Shown piece after piece: positions 34,477-43,407 of a DNA stretch of 64,000 nucleotides. The DNA is from Sporomusa silvacetica DSM 10669 (GTDB lineage Bacteria > Bacillota > Negativicutes > Sporomusales > Sporomusaceae): assembly GCF_002257705.1 (NCBI RefSeq), contig NZ_LSLK01000072.1:75139-139138 (forward strand), read 5' to 3'. The translations under genes were made by a program, and so were the position numbers. The notes beneath the pieces were generated by a model. It was not told the DNA's origin. It did no database searches and saw nothing but the letters and a program-made list of their open reading frames with translations. Every line of letters begins with the position of its first letter. Position 1 is the stretch's first letter.

Positions 34477-35400
34477 CTAGCATTTAGCCCCGCGTTTATG
34501 TAGCAAATATTCATACGCTACCATAGCCGCCTTCGCACCGTCACCGGCGGCAATAACAATCTGCTTATCAGGTCCATTGGTCACATCACCAGCGGCAAAT
34601 AAGCCTGGAATATTGGTACGGGCACGACAGTCAGTAACTACCTCCCGGTATTTGTTAAAATCAAGTATTCCCCGACAGTATTCCGAGTTAGGCAATAAAC
34701 CAATTTCGACAAAAACCCCTTGTACCGTAAGCTCAGTTTGTTCTTTGGTTTCATTGTTGGTAATAATCAGAGTTTCTACTGCCTGCGCTCCCTTGACTTC
34801 TGTTGTCGTATAACCACTGAATTCAATAACTGGCTGCGCAAGTTCTTTGAGCTTTTCAATAACAATGGGCTCGGCAATATAACCAGTTAAGGATATGAGG
34901 TAAACCTTGGCAGCCACACCACTGACTTCGATTGCAGCTTGCAAAGCCGAATTACCGCCACCAATAACGGCTACATTTTTATTGGCAAACAGTGGTCCAT
35001 CACAGGTAGCACAATAACTGACTCCCCTCCCGGTAAACTCTGCTTCTCCTGGTATCTCCAGGCGGCGTGGACGTTTGCCTGAAGCAATAATAACAGCTTG
35101 AGCCTGATACTCGCCCCCATCACTTATTACGCTAAAAGTTCCATCCGTATTATGTGCTAAATCAGTAACCTCCTCATATTTTATTTCAATAGGAAACTTT
35201 CTTACTTGCTCATCAAATTTATCCATAAGCTCAGGCCCGGTAATAAATTGATAACCCATATAATTTTCAATGTCCATAGTCCACATCGGCTGACCACCAA
35301 ACTCTTTAGTCAGCATAAGTACCTTCAGTCTTTTGCGCGCCGTGTACACGGCAGCTGTCATGCCGGCGGGGCCTCCGCCAATGATGATCAACTCATACAA
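34477..35400 (-). CDS. trxB: Thioredoxin reductase-like FAD/NAD(P) oxidoreductase
   Basis: A 307-residue flavoprotein with ELIIIGGGPAGMTAAVYTAR for FAD, the redox-active disulfide YCATCDGP, a second dinucleotide motif VAVIGGGNSALQAA, and FAAGDVTNGPDKQ near the C-terminus. It could reduce thioredoxin or a ferredoxin/rubredoxin partner; no thioredoxin gene is adjacent. The frame opens with GTG at 35409, but a TTG three codons later has the better-spaced GAGGG and is chosen. Confidence 0.9.
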   Translation of the reverse strand: MYELIIIGGGPAGMTAAVYTARKRLKVLMLTKEFGGQPMWTMDIENYMGYQFITGPELMDKFDEQVRKFPIEIKYEEVTDLAHNTDGTFSVISDGGEYQAQAVIIASGKRPRRLEIPGEAEFTGRGVSYCATCDGPLFANKNVAVIGGGNSALQAAIEVSGVAAKVYLISLTGYIAEPIVIEKLKELAQPVIEFSGYTTTEVKGAQAVETLIITNNETKEQTELTVQGVFVEIGLLPNSEYCRGILDFNKYREVVTDCRARTNIPGLFAAGDVTNGPDKQIVIAAGDGAKAAMVAYEYLLHKRGAKC

Positions 35401-35455
35401 AGTTATCACCCTCGCACTAGTATTTAGCTATCTGCGATGCGTAAATGTATAGTCA

Positions 35456-36211
35456 TCATTTAATGCTCCTATAAAAACTATATGTTAGTGCTTCCTGATT
35501 TGCTACCATTCTCCCGGCAGTAACATCGGCAACAAATAACGTATGAGTACCCACGTCCACTATTTTGTCCGGCAATACGCTTGCTTCAATATACGCAAGA
35601 CAATTTTTCAGAATAGGACAGCCATTTTTTCCGGAAATATATTCCACACCGGCAAATTTATCTGTAGTACGGCCAGACTGGTAGCCAAACCGACTGACGG
35701 CCTCTGATTGACTGGTGGTTAGCATCGACACCGCAAATACACCGCTATCCATAAGGTATTCATGGGTAAGATTATTTTTATTAAGACATACCGACACCCG
35801 CAAAGGGTTGCTCGTTAACTGTAACAAGGTATTACAGCATTGCCCATTAAACTTATTGTCTTTAACAGAGGTAATAATATATAACCCGTAGCTTATTTTA
35901 TCTACAGCCGAATTAGCCGTGTCAAGTCCGGCCGCAAGCACCGCCTCTGTGGTTAGTTCCAAGACCTCATCAAGCAGCAAAACAAATAGTTCTGAACCAA
36001 CACCGCAGACAGGACACTTATCAGGCGGCATATCGCCGGTATGAACATAATCGCATACTGTACATTTCCAGCGCTTACCTGCCTGCTTTAGCGCAGGCGT
36101 CTCTATTTCGACAGTGAATTCCTCCGGACCAACACCACAAATCGGGCATTTTTCTGGCAGCTCTTTTCCTTCATGTATATACCCACACACACTACAACGC
36201 CATTTATTCAT
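35456..36211 (-). CDS. Flavin reductase-domain protein with two N-terminal rubredoxin-like domains
   Basis: A 251-residue redox protein. Residues about 1-35 (WRCSVCGYIHEG...CPICGVG) and 48-82 (WKCTVCDYVHTG...CPVCGVG) are two rubredoxin-like iron sites with CxxC pairs. Residues about 95-250 form an FMN-binding flavin reductase domain (ISYGLYIITSVKDNKFNGQ). High-molecular-weight rubredoxins of acetogens combine such domains with rubredoxin and deliver electrons to oxygen- or NO-reducing flavodiiron proteins. The doubled N-terminal form is less usual. The ATG at 36211 follows GGTGG. Confidence 0.9.
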   Translation of the reverse strand: MNKWRCSVCGYIHEGKELPEKCPICGVGPEEFTVEIETPALKQAGKRWKCTVCDYVHTGDMPPDKCPVCGVGSELFVLLLDEVLELTTEAVLAAGLDTANSAVDKISYGLYIITSVKDNKFNGQCCNTLLQLTSNPLRVSVCLNKNNLTHEYLMDSGVFAVSMLTTSQSEAVSRFGYQSGRTTDKFAGVEYISGKNGCPILKNCLAYIEASVLPDKIVDVGTHTLFVADVTAGRMVANQEALTYSFYRSIK

Positions 36212-36374
36212 ACGCTTTTCCACCTTTATCTCAAAAGTAAATAATTATTCTTTGCTTCTTATTTTCATTCCAACTTGCGTATTTGTCAATAATTTGTTAC
36301 TATTTTTTATAAATACAATAGTTTACTATGAATATCTAGTTTGTAAACAATTTAAGGAAAGTGAGGGGAATAAG

Positions 36375-36584
36375 ATGATAACGCCTGAGCTAATTGCCAG
36401 AATAAATGCTTTGGCAAAAAAGAGTCGTGAAACAGGTCTTACTGACAATGAACGCTCTGAACAAGCCGAGCTTCGCCGCCGTTATCTTGACAATATAAGA
36501 ACACAGGTAAAAGCGCAGCTTGACTGTATAGAAATTGTCGATCATGAGGAAAACTGTAATTGCGGCTGTCATAACCAGCACTAA
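36375..36584 (+). CDS. UPF0291 (DUF896) family protein
   Basis: A 69-residue helical protein beginning MITPELIARINALAKKSR, with TGLTDNERSEQAELRRRYL as the family signature. Its Bacillus relative YnzC belongs to the SOS regulon operon; function is unclear. Unusually the C-terminus has a small histidine/cysteine tail (ENCNCGCHNQH). GAGGGG precedes the ATG; the longer open frame upstream lacks any ribosome site. Its stop codon is the first triplet of a perfect palindrome. Confidence 0.88.
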   Translation: MITPELIARINALAKKSRETGLTDNERSEQAELRRRYLDNIRTQVKAQLDCIEIVDHEENCNCGCHNQH

Positions 36585-36623
36585 TAGATAACGCCGGAGC
36601 CATGGCTCCGGCGTTATCTATTA
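36582..36623. terminator. Perfect 42-bp palindrome between convergent genes
   Basis: TAATAGATAACGCCGGAGCC is followed by AT and its exact reverse complement, with no unpaired loop. It includes the UPF0291 stop codon and ends 21 bases from the stop of the convergent DUF1540 gene. It could form a strong hairpin on either transcript. Neither side has a T run, so it may protect 3' ends more than terminate. Confidence 0.7.
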
Positions 36624-36644
36624 TGGTCCAACAAGTGAATAAAA

Positions 36645-37031
36645 TTATTTATTATCTTGAAAGGTTTCACAGTCAGTATCTGATGTTTTGGAAGCATTAG
36701 GACCTGCTACATGAATGTTTTCGGCGTTGCAATAATTGCCATTATCCCAAAACTTGCAGTTATTAACAAAACATTCTACCGCTGGAGTGATTTGTGTACC
36801 TTCCAAAAAAGCGGCTGTCATAGTACCACCAATATTGGCGTTGTGGAAAGCACCAACCATGTCCCCCATTGTCTTACGGTGATGAAAAGCCTTGCACAAG
36901 GTATCCTGTGGCTTGCCTGAATTCCCTTTGAGCTCATCATTATAGACACTAATTTTTGCAGCCATACACTGCTCGCCAGGCATATAGTGGGTACATTGAT
37001 CAACACTACATTTAACCATTGGATTCGACAT
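36645..37031 (-). CDS. Protein with two DUF1540 modules
   Basis: A 128-residue cysteine-rich protein. Two DUF1540 modules are visible: VKCSVDQCTHYMPGEQCMA (residues about 6-24) and VECFVNNCKFWDNGNYCNA (about 84-102), each ending with a further cysteine (TLCKAF, TDCETF). DUF1540 is a small zinc-type module common in spore-forming clostridia. The linker is rich in glycine and small residues (GAFHNANIGGTMTAAF). The ATG at 37031 follows GGGGTG by 7 bases. Confidence 0.88.
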   Translation of the reverse strand: MSNPMVKCSVDQCTHYMPGEQCMAAKISVYNDELKGNSGKPQDTLCKAFHHRKTMGDMVGAFHNANIGGTMTAAFLEGTQITPAVECFVNNCKFWDNGNYCNAENIHVAGPNASKTSDTDCETFQDNK

Positions 37032-37089
37032 ATAGTTCACCCCTTCATTTTTTTTATAGTATTTATCTGTTTTTCATCTTTTATGCTCA

Positions 37090-37323
37090 TTAAATCATCA
37101 CAAATGCTAGTTGTATTCTTGTATCATATTGGCACACAGGACAGTATATTAGATGTAAACAATAATCCTCTGATTTAAAAGGCAGACATTGAGTATCCAT
37201 ATACGGACTGTATGGTCCAAGATAGCTACTGACAGCGCCACCATCAACTAGAGCGGCGCCACACTGAGGACATTCTGCTGTAATTTGCTGCAAGGCATTG
37301 CACAGCGGGCAAATCTTTTCCAT
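37090..37323 (-). CDS. Small zinc-ribbon protein
   Basis: A 77-residue protein with cysteine pairs CPLCNAL, CPQCGAAL and YCPVCQYD; the first two pairs form a zinc ribbon and the third may supply another site. The middle (SSYLGPYSPYMD) is aromatic. It is not recognised beyond that. The start at 37323 follows GAGGTG. It lies next to the DUF1540 gene on the same strand and may be a small spore or regulatory protein. Confidence 0.75.
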   Translation of the reverse strand: MEKICPLCNALQQITAECPQCGAALVDGGAVSSYLGPYSPYMDTQCLPFKSEDYCLHLIYCPVCQYDTRIQLAFVMI

Positions 37324-37466
37324 ATGTTTCACCTCATTGAGTTACATCTTGGTTAGTGTGTGCTTACCGCAGATGATTCATCCTGGAAAACAGGCAGTAA
37401 GACAGCTTTATCTTTTTTTACGAATACTACCTATAAAGAATTACATACACTACAATGGGAATTCGA

Positions 37467-37631
37467 TAAGAAAAGACTTGGTTGTGCCAAGTCCTTTAGG
37501 ACGGCCGATTTGCTGTGCCATCCATGGCGCAATCGGCACTAGCGCCATCCGGGCGCGTCGCCGGCAGAAGCCGCCTGTGCCCTTTAGGGGTATAGTCGTT
37601 CAATCCAGGGAAAATTATATTTTCCATCTGG
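37467..37631 (-). repeat. Intergenic repeat, copy C (full length, 165 bp)
   Basis: Full-length copy in reverse orientation. It carries the CCAGATGGAAA..TTTTCC hairpin, CCCTAAAGGGCACAGGCGG, the CGGCGACGCGCCCGGATGG block, the palindrome around GCGCCATGGATGGC, and the distal ACTTGGC..GCCAAGT hairpin. The distal end is more worn than in other copies (TAAGAAAAGACTTGG). It lies 48 bases before the hydrogenase start, so it is within the promoter or leader of that gene. Confidence 0.92.
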
Positions 37632-37678
37632 ACAAAAATCCCAAAAAATTGAAAATATATATTGGATAGGTGATACGT

Positions 37679-39070
37679 ATGCCCCCAAATACCCCTCCTG
37701 ACCTCAATATTCGTCCAAGAATTCTGTACCAAGTTGCCAAAGCTGCCTGGGAAGGAACATTATTCGAACGCAAAGGAGAAATCTGCCATTTATTACAGCG
37801 AGAATTTGCAGATAAAGCTACCCGTCGCCTTGTTGCCAATCAGATTCGCATCGCGATGGGACTGGAGCCTAACAATTCGGAAGAAGTCATCAATGAGTAT
37901 GATGCAGAGGCTCTCATGGGCATGGGCAGCGAGCCTGTTGTTATTGCCAATCCAGAAGCTTGCGAAAATTGCCATAGTTCCTCCTGTGAAAAAGCCTGCC
38001 CGCTTGGCGCTATTACCCGAGATGAACTGGGACGACCCTCTATTGACAGAACCAAATGCGCGAATGACGGCTATTGCATCAGCGCCTGTCAATTTGGTGC
38101 CTTAGCCGACAAATCTCAATTCGTCCCACTCATTAATCTCCTTCGTCAAAACTCTCATAAAGTGTATGCCTCTGTTGCACCCGCTTTTGCCGGACAGTTT
38201 GGCTCTGAAGTAACTGCAGGAAAACTGCGCAGCGCCTTGTTAAAATTAGGCTTTAATGAAATGGTAGAAACGGCGTTATATGCTGACCTTATCACCATAA
38301 AAGAAGCCTTCGAGTATGATGATAAGGTCAAAGGCGAACATGACTTTTTAATCACCAGTTGCTGCTGCCCTATCTGGATTAAGTTAATTGAAAATAAGTT
38401 TCCTGATTTGATGGGCCACATATCGCCATCAGTATCGCCTATGATCGCCTCAGGGCGGGTAATCAAAGAACTTGAGCCTGAGGCTAAGGTCGTTTTTATC
38501 GGCCCTTGTGTTGCTAAAAAGTCTGAAGCACAGCTACCTGAGCTCAAAGGTGCTATCGATTTTGTCTTAACCTTTCAGGAGCTTGCAACTATCTTTGAAG
38601 CAGCTGCTATCAATCCCTCCGAGGAGCCAGATGAAGAAAATCCGTTAGCTTCCTGGGGCGGTCGGATCTATGCCCGTACAGGTGGCGTCAGCGCCGCGGT
38701 TGGCACTACTTTGGAAAAATTAATTCCGCGCCGGGCTGAGCTGTTTAATCCCATTAAGGCAGACGGTATTCCTGACTGCACAAAACTATTAGAAGAAATC
38801 AGAGCAGGCAAACGGGAATTCAACTTTATCGAAGGTATGGCTTGTAAAGGAGGCTGCGTAGGTGGACCTGGACGTCTTCTTCCCCCTGAAGAAGGAACCA
38901 AACAAGTAAATGATTATGGTAATGCCGCTCCTGCTCATACTCCAGTCGAAAACCCGCAGATATATTCTACCTTGACCAAACTTGGTCATTACAACGGTAT
39001 GCCCACCATGACTGGTACAAGTAAAATGGCGGCTATTCTGGCCCGAAAACTTGCCTCTGTTCCGAAATAA
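37679..39070 (+). CDS. Monomeric [FeFe] hydrogenase with ferredoxin-like domain
   Basis: A 463-residue cytoplasmic hydrogenase. A two-cluster ferredoxin domain (CENCHSSSCEKACPLGAI and CANDGYCISACQFGA, about residues 95-145) precedes the H-cluster domain with TSCCCPIWIKLIE, FIGPCVAKKSEA and EGMACKGGCVGGPG, matching the three H-cluster motifs in the TSCCxP version seen in group B enzymes. It would take electrons from ferredoxin or sense redox state; the physiological role of this group is not settled. Start ATG follows AGGTGA; a GTG three codons earlier is less likely. Confidence 0.92.
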   Translation: MPPNTPPDLNIRPRILYQVAKAAWEGTLFERKGEICHLLQREFADKATRRLVANQIRIAMGLEPNNSEEVINEYDAEALMGMGSEPVVIANPEACENCHSSSCEKACPLGAITRDELGRPSIDRTKCANDGYCISACQFGALADKSQFVPLINLLRQNSHKVYASVAPAFAGQFGSEVTAGKLRSALLKLGFNEMVETALYADLITIKEAFEYDDKVKGEHDFLITSCCCPIWIKLIENKFPDLMGHISPSVSPMIASGRVIKELEPEAKVVFIGPCVAKKSEAQLPELKGAIDFVLTFQELATIFEAAAINPSEEPDEENPLASWGGRIYARTGGVSAAVGTTLEKLIPRRAELFNPIKADGIPDCTKLLEEIRAGKREFNFIEGMACKGGCVGGPGRLLPPEEGTKQVNDYGNAAPAHTPVENPQIYSTLTKLGHYNGMPTMTGTSKMAAILARKLASVPK

Positions 39071-39208
39071 TAATACATATTTTGGTTTTTGTGTCATGTA
39101 TACTGTATTTTTTTTAAAATAATACTGGTAAAAATGCTAATAACCGACTAAAATTTAATTATTCACGCATTCATTACCATATATTTTAAAAGAACAAGGG
39201 GGATTTGC

Positions 39209-40558
39209 ATGACTACAAATAATCCAGTAAAAATAACAGAAACTATCCTGCGCGATGGCCATCAATCACTGGCTGCTACACGGATGCGCACTTCAGACAT
39301 GCTGCCTGTTTTGGAGCAACTTGACGAAATCGGCTATTTCTCGATTGAGGCCTGGGGCGGCGCTACCTTTGATAGCTGTCTGCGCTTTTTAAATGAAGAT
39401 CCCTGGGAGCGGCTGCGTACGCTTAAGAAGTATTTGAAAAAAACCCCCATTCAAATGCTGTTACGCGGCCAAAATGTACTTGGCTACAATCATTATGCCG
39501 ACGATGTTGTTCGCGAGTTTGTTAATCGTGCTGTTGACAACGGCGTAGGCGTAATTCGCATTTTTGATGCGCTTAATGATGTACGCAATATGGAAGTTTC
39601 CATGCGGGCTGCCAAAGCGGCTGGCGCTCATGTGCAAGGCGCCTTTGTCTACACGATCAGCCCTTATCACAACAATGAGTCTTTCCTTAAGGTAGCTAAA
39701 GACCTTGTCAGCCTAGGCACTGATTCTATCTGTATTAAAGATATGGCCGGCTTACTCGCTCCCTACAAAGCATATGAGCTCGTTAAGACTCTTAAAGCTG
39801 AAATTAAGGTTCCTATTCATCTGCACACCCATTACACCAGCGGCATGGCTTCCATGACGTACTTAAAGGCCATTGAGGCCGGTGTTGATAGTATTGACTG
39901 TGCCCTGTCACCATTTGCCCTCGCTTCCTCCCAACCGCCTACTGAAGCCATGATTGCCACACTGGAAGGCAATGAGCGCGATACCTGTCTGAACAAAGAA
40001 AAACTTTTCCCAATTGCCGATCATTTTAGAGGCATAAAAAAACAGCTTGCTGAAACTTTCCATCTTAATACAAATATCGAAATTGATACCAAGGTATTGT
40101 CCTTCCAAATCCCCGGCGGCATGCTCTCTAATCTCTTGAACCAGATGAAGGAACAGGGTATGGCTGATAAATTTCCTGAACTTATCGAAGAAATGCCTAA
40201 AGTGCGGGCCGAACTGGGTTATCCGCCGTTGGTTACACCAACAAGCCAGATTGTCGGTTCCATGGCCGCCTTTAACGTTATGCTGGGCCGCTACAAGATC
40301 GTACCACGGGAAGTCAAAGACCTGGCCCGTGGCAAATATGGACGTACGCCAGCCCCTATTGATCCTGCGTTTTTACAATCACTTATTGGTGATGATGAGG
40401 TTATTACCCACCGCCCGGCTGATGACATTAAGCCGCAAATGGCTGCACTTCGCCAGGAGCTAGCTGAAAAAGGCTACCCAAATGCTTCTACCGAAGATGT
40501 ACTGTCTTATGCCGTGTTCCCTGAAGTAGCGCTTAAGTTCTTTGAAAGTAACAGATAA
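39209..40558 (+). CDS. oadA: Oxaloacetate decarboxylase alpha / pyruvate carboxyltransferase subunit
   Basis: A 449-residue carboxyltransferase that moves CO2 between oxaloacetate or pyruvate and carboxybiotin. It opens with KITETILRDGHQSLAATRMR and has IKDMAGLL and HLHTHYTSGMASM, the metal-binding barrel signature. The C-terminal biotin-carrier domain found in many OadA proteins is absent, so a separate biotinyl protein is needed; none is encoded nearby. The enzyme may belong to a methylmalonyl-CoA, oxaloacetate or pyruvate complex. A single-gene unit with AAGGGGG ribosome site and a terminator. Confidence 0.88.
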   Translation: MTTNNPVKITETILRDGHQSLAATRMRTSDMLPVLEQLDEIGYFSIEAWGGATFDSCLRFLNEDPWERLRTLKKYLKKTPIQMLLRGQNVLGYNHYADDVVREFVNRAVDNGVGVIRIFDALNDVRNMEVSMRAAKAAGAHVQGAFVYTISPYHNNESFLKVAKDLVSLGTDSICIKDMAGLLAPYKAYELVKTLKAEIKVPIHLHTHYTSGMASMTYLKAIEAGVDSIDCALSPFALASSQPPTEAMIATLEGNERDTCLNKEKLFPIADHFRGIKKQLAETFHLNTNIEIDTKVLSFQIPGGMLSNLLNQMKEQGMADKFPELIEEMPKVRAELGYPPLVTPTSQIVGSMAAFNVMLGRYKIVPREVKDLARGKYGRTPAPIDPAFLQSLIGDDEVITHRPADDIKPQMAALRQELAEKGYPNASTEDVLSYAVFPEVALKFFESNR

Positions 40559-40569
40559 TAGTAAAGATA

Positions 40570-40614
40570 GAAAAGACCCTGCCGCTCATGAAGACGGACA
40601 GGGTCTTTTCTATC
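40570..40614. terminator. Bidirectional terminator between oadA and the nucleoside kinase gene
   Basis: AAAAGACCCTG and CAGGGTCTTTT pair around a GC-rich loop. T runs on both strands allow it to serve both convergent genes. Confidence 0.85.
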
Positions 40615-40619
40615 TTTAG

Positions 40620-42296
40620 CTATTTTTCGAAACAGGAATTACCAATAAACTCGCGCAGTATGGAATTCGGTGGAATTTCATCATCTTCCACCGAATCAAA
40701 GTACACCAAAAAATTTAGTAACCGCCGTGCTTCAGAATACTCGGGATCTTGACTAGTGATTTTTTGCAAGAGCGGCTCGGCATATTTTTTTAGCACCGCC
40801 AATTCATAAATAAGAGCTGAATTAAACATGAGATCAGCTTGTTCCTGGAAAGGAAAAATATTGCGTTCCTCACCACGCCGCACAGAATTCCACATTTTTA
40901 GTGTCATCAGTGCATCATGCGCGCGGAATTCACTGTCACGAACAATCCTGCGAATAAGGCGGGCATCGGTTGTCGGGATACGGTTATGACTGTCAATGGA
41001 TAATTGTGTTAACGCACTAATGTATATCTTTATTTTACAGTGACGGGGAACAGCACTTGTCAAGCGTTCATTTAAGCCATGAATACCTTCAATGATTAGC
41101 GGATGACCTTTATCCACTTTAATCCGGTGTCCCCGGTGCTCCCGCTGCCCGGTCTTAAAGTTATAGGTAGGCATCTCCACTTCTTCTCCGGCTAAAATCC
41201 GGGCCAAATGAGAGTTAAACAATTGCAAGTCTATGGCTTCAATAGCCTCAAAATCAATGGCTCCAGTTTTATCAAGCGGTGTCTTATCTCGATCAACAAA
41301 GTAGTCATCCAAGGAAATAGGTACAGGCCACACACCATTAACTCGTAGTTGAATATTAAGCCGTTGGGCAAAAGTTGTTTTACCGGAAGAGGAAGGTCCA
41401 GCTACCAAGATTACTCGCACATCATTACGATGAGCAGCTACAAAATCAGCAATCTGGGCAATTTTTTTTTCATGTAGTGCTTCAGCTACCCGGATAATAT
41501 CGCTAATCCCTCCCGCTTTCGTACACTCATTAAGAGTAGCCACATACCCGCATCGCAAGATATTTCCCCACGCCTCAGCTTCCTGTAATACCTTAAACAA
41601 CTTTGGATTCTCAGTAAACTGTGGCAATTTATTGGGATTTTCCTTTTCAGGGAGTCGCAGAATAATTCCTGGTGGATAATTTTTGAGCTCAAACACCTGC
41701 AAATAGCCTGTGGATGGTGTCATCGTCCCATATAAATAGTCGTAAATCTGTCCGCAATAGTAAATATTTACCTTTTCCCTGTTAAGCTGCTCTAACAGGC
41801 TGACCTTTTCCTTGCGTCCAGCTGCCTTAAACAATTCTATTGCCTCAGTTTTGAGCAGTGTTTTGCGAATAATGGGACGATCCTCAACAATAATTTGCCG
41901 CATCTGCTGCTCAAGTTGAGTAATATCCTCAGGCGTTACATCCCGCCCATGGTGCAACTCACAATATAAGCCTTTACTCAAAGAATGCTCCACTGTCACT
42001 TCACAACCGGGAAACACTTCTTGCGCAGCGGCAATCATAACCAGCGTTATGCTGCGCTGATAAACCTTCATCCCGTCACTGCTACGAAGATCGATAAAGT
42101 CTACTCTACTATCTTGCTCTAACGCACTTTGCAAATCTTTAATTTCGTTGTTCACTTTGGCAGCCACTACTGGTGTTATGTACCTATGCGCAGCATCCCG
42201 GCTAAGTTCCAGCAGAGTAACACCCTTAGCATACTCACCCGTATGGCCGTTAGAAAACGTAATACGAATTTTCGCTGACACAAAAAGGCCCCCCAT
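40620..42296 (-). CDS. Uridine kinase-like nucleoside kinase with TGS/ThrRS-type N-terminal domains
   Basis: A 558-residue fusion. Residues about 5-70 form a TGS domain (KIRITFSNGHTGEYAKGV), followed by a threonyl-tRNA-synthetase-like second additional domain (about 75-190; HSLSKGLYCELHHGR), then a P-loop kinase (about 290-500) with VAGPSSSGKTTFAQRLN, SLDDYFVDRDKTP and IIEGIHGLNERL. This architecture is widespread in anaerobic Firmicutes; it probably phosphorylates a nucleoside but the substrate is unproven. A GTG at 42281 after GGGGGG is an equally good start. Confidence 0.88.
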   Translation of the reverse strand: MGGLFVSAKIRITFSNGHTGEYAKGVTLLELSRDAAHRYITPVVAAKVNNEIKDLQSALEQDSRVDFIDLRSSDGMKVYQRSITLVMIAAAQEVFPGCEVTVEHSLSKGLYCELHHGRDVTPEDITQLEQQMRQIIVEDRPIIRKTLLKTEAIELFKAAGRKEKVSLLEQLNREKVNIYYCGQIYDYLYGTMTPSTGYLQVFELKNYPPGIILRLPEKENPNKLPQFTENPKLFKVLQEAEAWGNILRCGYVATLNECTKAGGISDIIRVAEALHEKKIAQIADFVAAHRNDVRVILVAGPSSSGKTTFAQRLNIQLRVNGVWPVPISLDDYFVDRDKTPLDKTGAIDFEAIEAIDLQLFNSHLARILAGEEVEMPTYNFKTGQREHRGHRIKVDKGHPLIIEGIHGLNERLTSAVPRHCKIKIYISALTQLSIDSHNRIPTTDARLIRRIVRDSEFRAHDALMTLKMWNSVRRGEERNIFPFQEQADLMFNSALIYELAVLKKYAEPLLQKITSQDPEYSEARRLLNFLVYFDSVEDDEIPPNSILREFIGNSCFEK

Positions 42297-42372
42297 CAGG
42301 ATATACTTCCTTACACTATATTTAATTTATTCAACTATATTCCTCTAAATTCCTGCAACTATTACCCCAAAC

Positions 42373-42438
42373 TGAACTAGACGTATACCGGAATCCATCG
42401 TCCATACGGATAAGGAATTCCGGTATACGTCTAGTTCA
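42373..42438. repeat. 22-bp perfect inverted repeat (66-bp hairpin)
   Basis: Arms at 42373-42394 and 42417-42438 (TGAACTAGACGTATACCGGAAT and complement) are perfect; the 22-base centre contains a small TCC/GGA stem. It lies between the ABC ATPase stop and the nucleoside kinase start. No T tract follows on either strand, so it is not a standard terminator. Confidence 0.8.
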
Positions 42439-42464
42439 CACTCTGTAGATTCATCACGTTCCTG

Positions 42465-43148
42465 TTATCCAATGCTTTGACACTGAAGAAACTCATTTAG
42501 CCGCAAAGCAGGGCTGACTATTTGTCTGCCTTTCTCCAAAAATAGAAATTGATCTCCTAACGCCTTGGCCTCTGAAAGATCATGGGTTACAAGGACAAAA
42601 GGGATATTCCAGATTCGTTGAATTTTTTTCAGTTCTGCCTGTAATTCCAGCCGGGTATCACTATCAAGCGCTGACAAAGGTTCGTCTAGCAATAAAATAG
42701 CCGGCTCGGCCATCAAGGCACGCGCAAGAGCAACACGTTGCTTCTCCCCTCCTGACAACCTATCAATGAACCGCGTTGTCAGATGTTCAATACGCAGCAG
42801 ACCCAGCAGCCTTTCATAAAGTTCCTGCGACTTACTATCATGTTGTTTAACACCATACCATATGTTTTCTCTTACATTCATATGGGGAAATAAGGCAAAT
42901 TCCTGAAACATATATCCCACACGCCGAAATTGCGGTGGTACGAATGTTCTGTCCGTGGAAGAGAACAAAATGCGTTCATTATGAATAATGGTTCCTTCAT
43001 CTGGGCGCAAAAGACCGGCAATCGCGCGTAAGATGGTTGTCTTACCTGCGCCCGAATGGCCAAACAAAACCAAAATATTATTTTCAACAGTAAACTTAAT
43101 GTCCAGCGTAAAATCTGCTAATCTTTTCTTCATCGTTACTTGCAGCAC
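42465..43148 (-). CDS. Molybdate/tungstate-type ABC transporter ATPase
   Basis: A 227-residue ABC ATPase. Walker A is LFGHSGAGKTTILRAIAGL, the signature is RLSGGEKQRVALARAL, Walker B is ILLLDEPLSALD and the H-loop is LVTHDLSEA. The N-terminus (MKKRLADFTLDIKF) is typical of ModC and TupC. The extra C-terminal domain of many ModC proteins is missing, which is closer to TupC/WtpC. No permease or binding protein gene is next to it. The GTG at 43148, after AAAGGG, gives the expected start; the open frame reaches 43178. Confidence 0.82.
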   Translation of the reverse strand: MLQVTMKKRLADFTLDIKFTVENNILVLFGHSGAGKTTILRAIAGLLRPDEGTIIHNERILFSSTDRTFVPPQFRRVGYMFQEFALFPHMNVRENIWYGVKQHDSKSQELYERLLGLLRIEHLTTRFIDRLSGGEKQRVALARALMAEPAILLLDEPLSALDSDTRLELQAELKKIQRIWNIPFVLVTHDLSEAKALGDQFLFLEKGRQIVSPALRLNEFLQCQSIG

Positions 43149-43407
43149 TTCGAACACACCCTTTACCGATTTCCCCAATATCCCTTTAGACTAACCAATA
43201 AGCGAGAAAGCAGCATTTCTGCAGTTTGGTGCCAACTGGCTAGGCAATAAGCTCTTGACTGCCGTCTGCGGCAATAGTGTTAATTCAAATAAATATAAAC
43301 TAACAAAACCTAACATAATCCCTATGGTGTTATTATAATATTTGTTGTATGATATTGGCAAGAGCTTGCTACAAAATTACTACAACTTTTTATTGAGGTG
43401 CATACTT

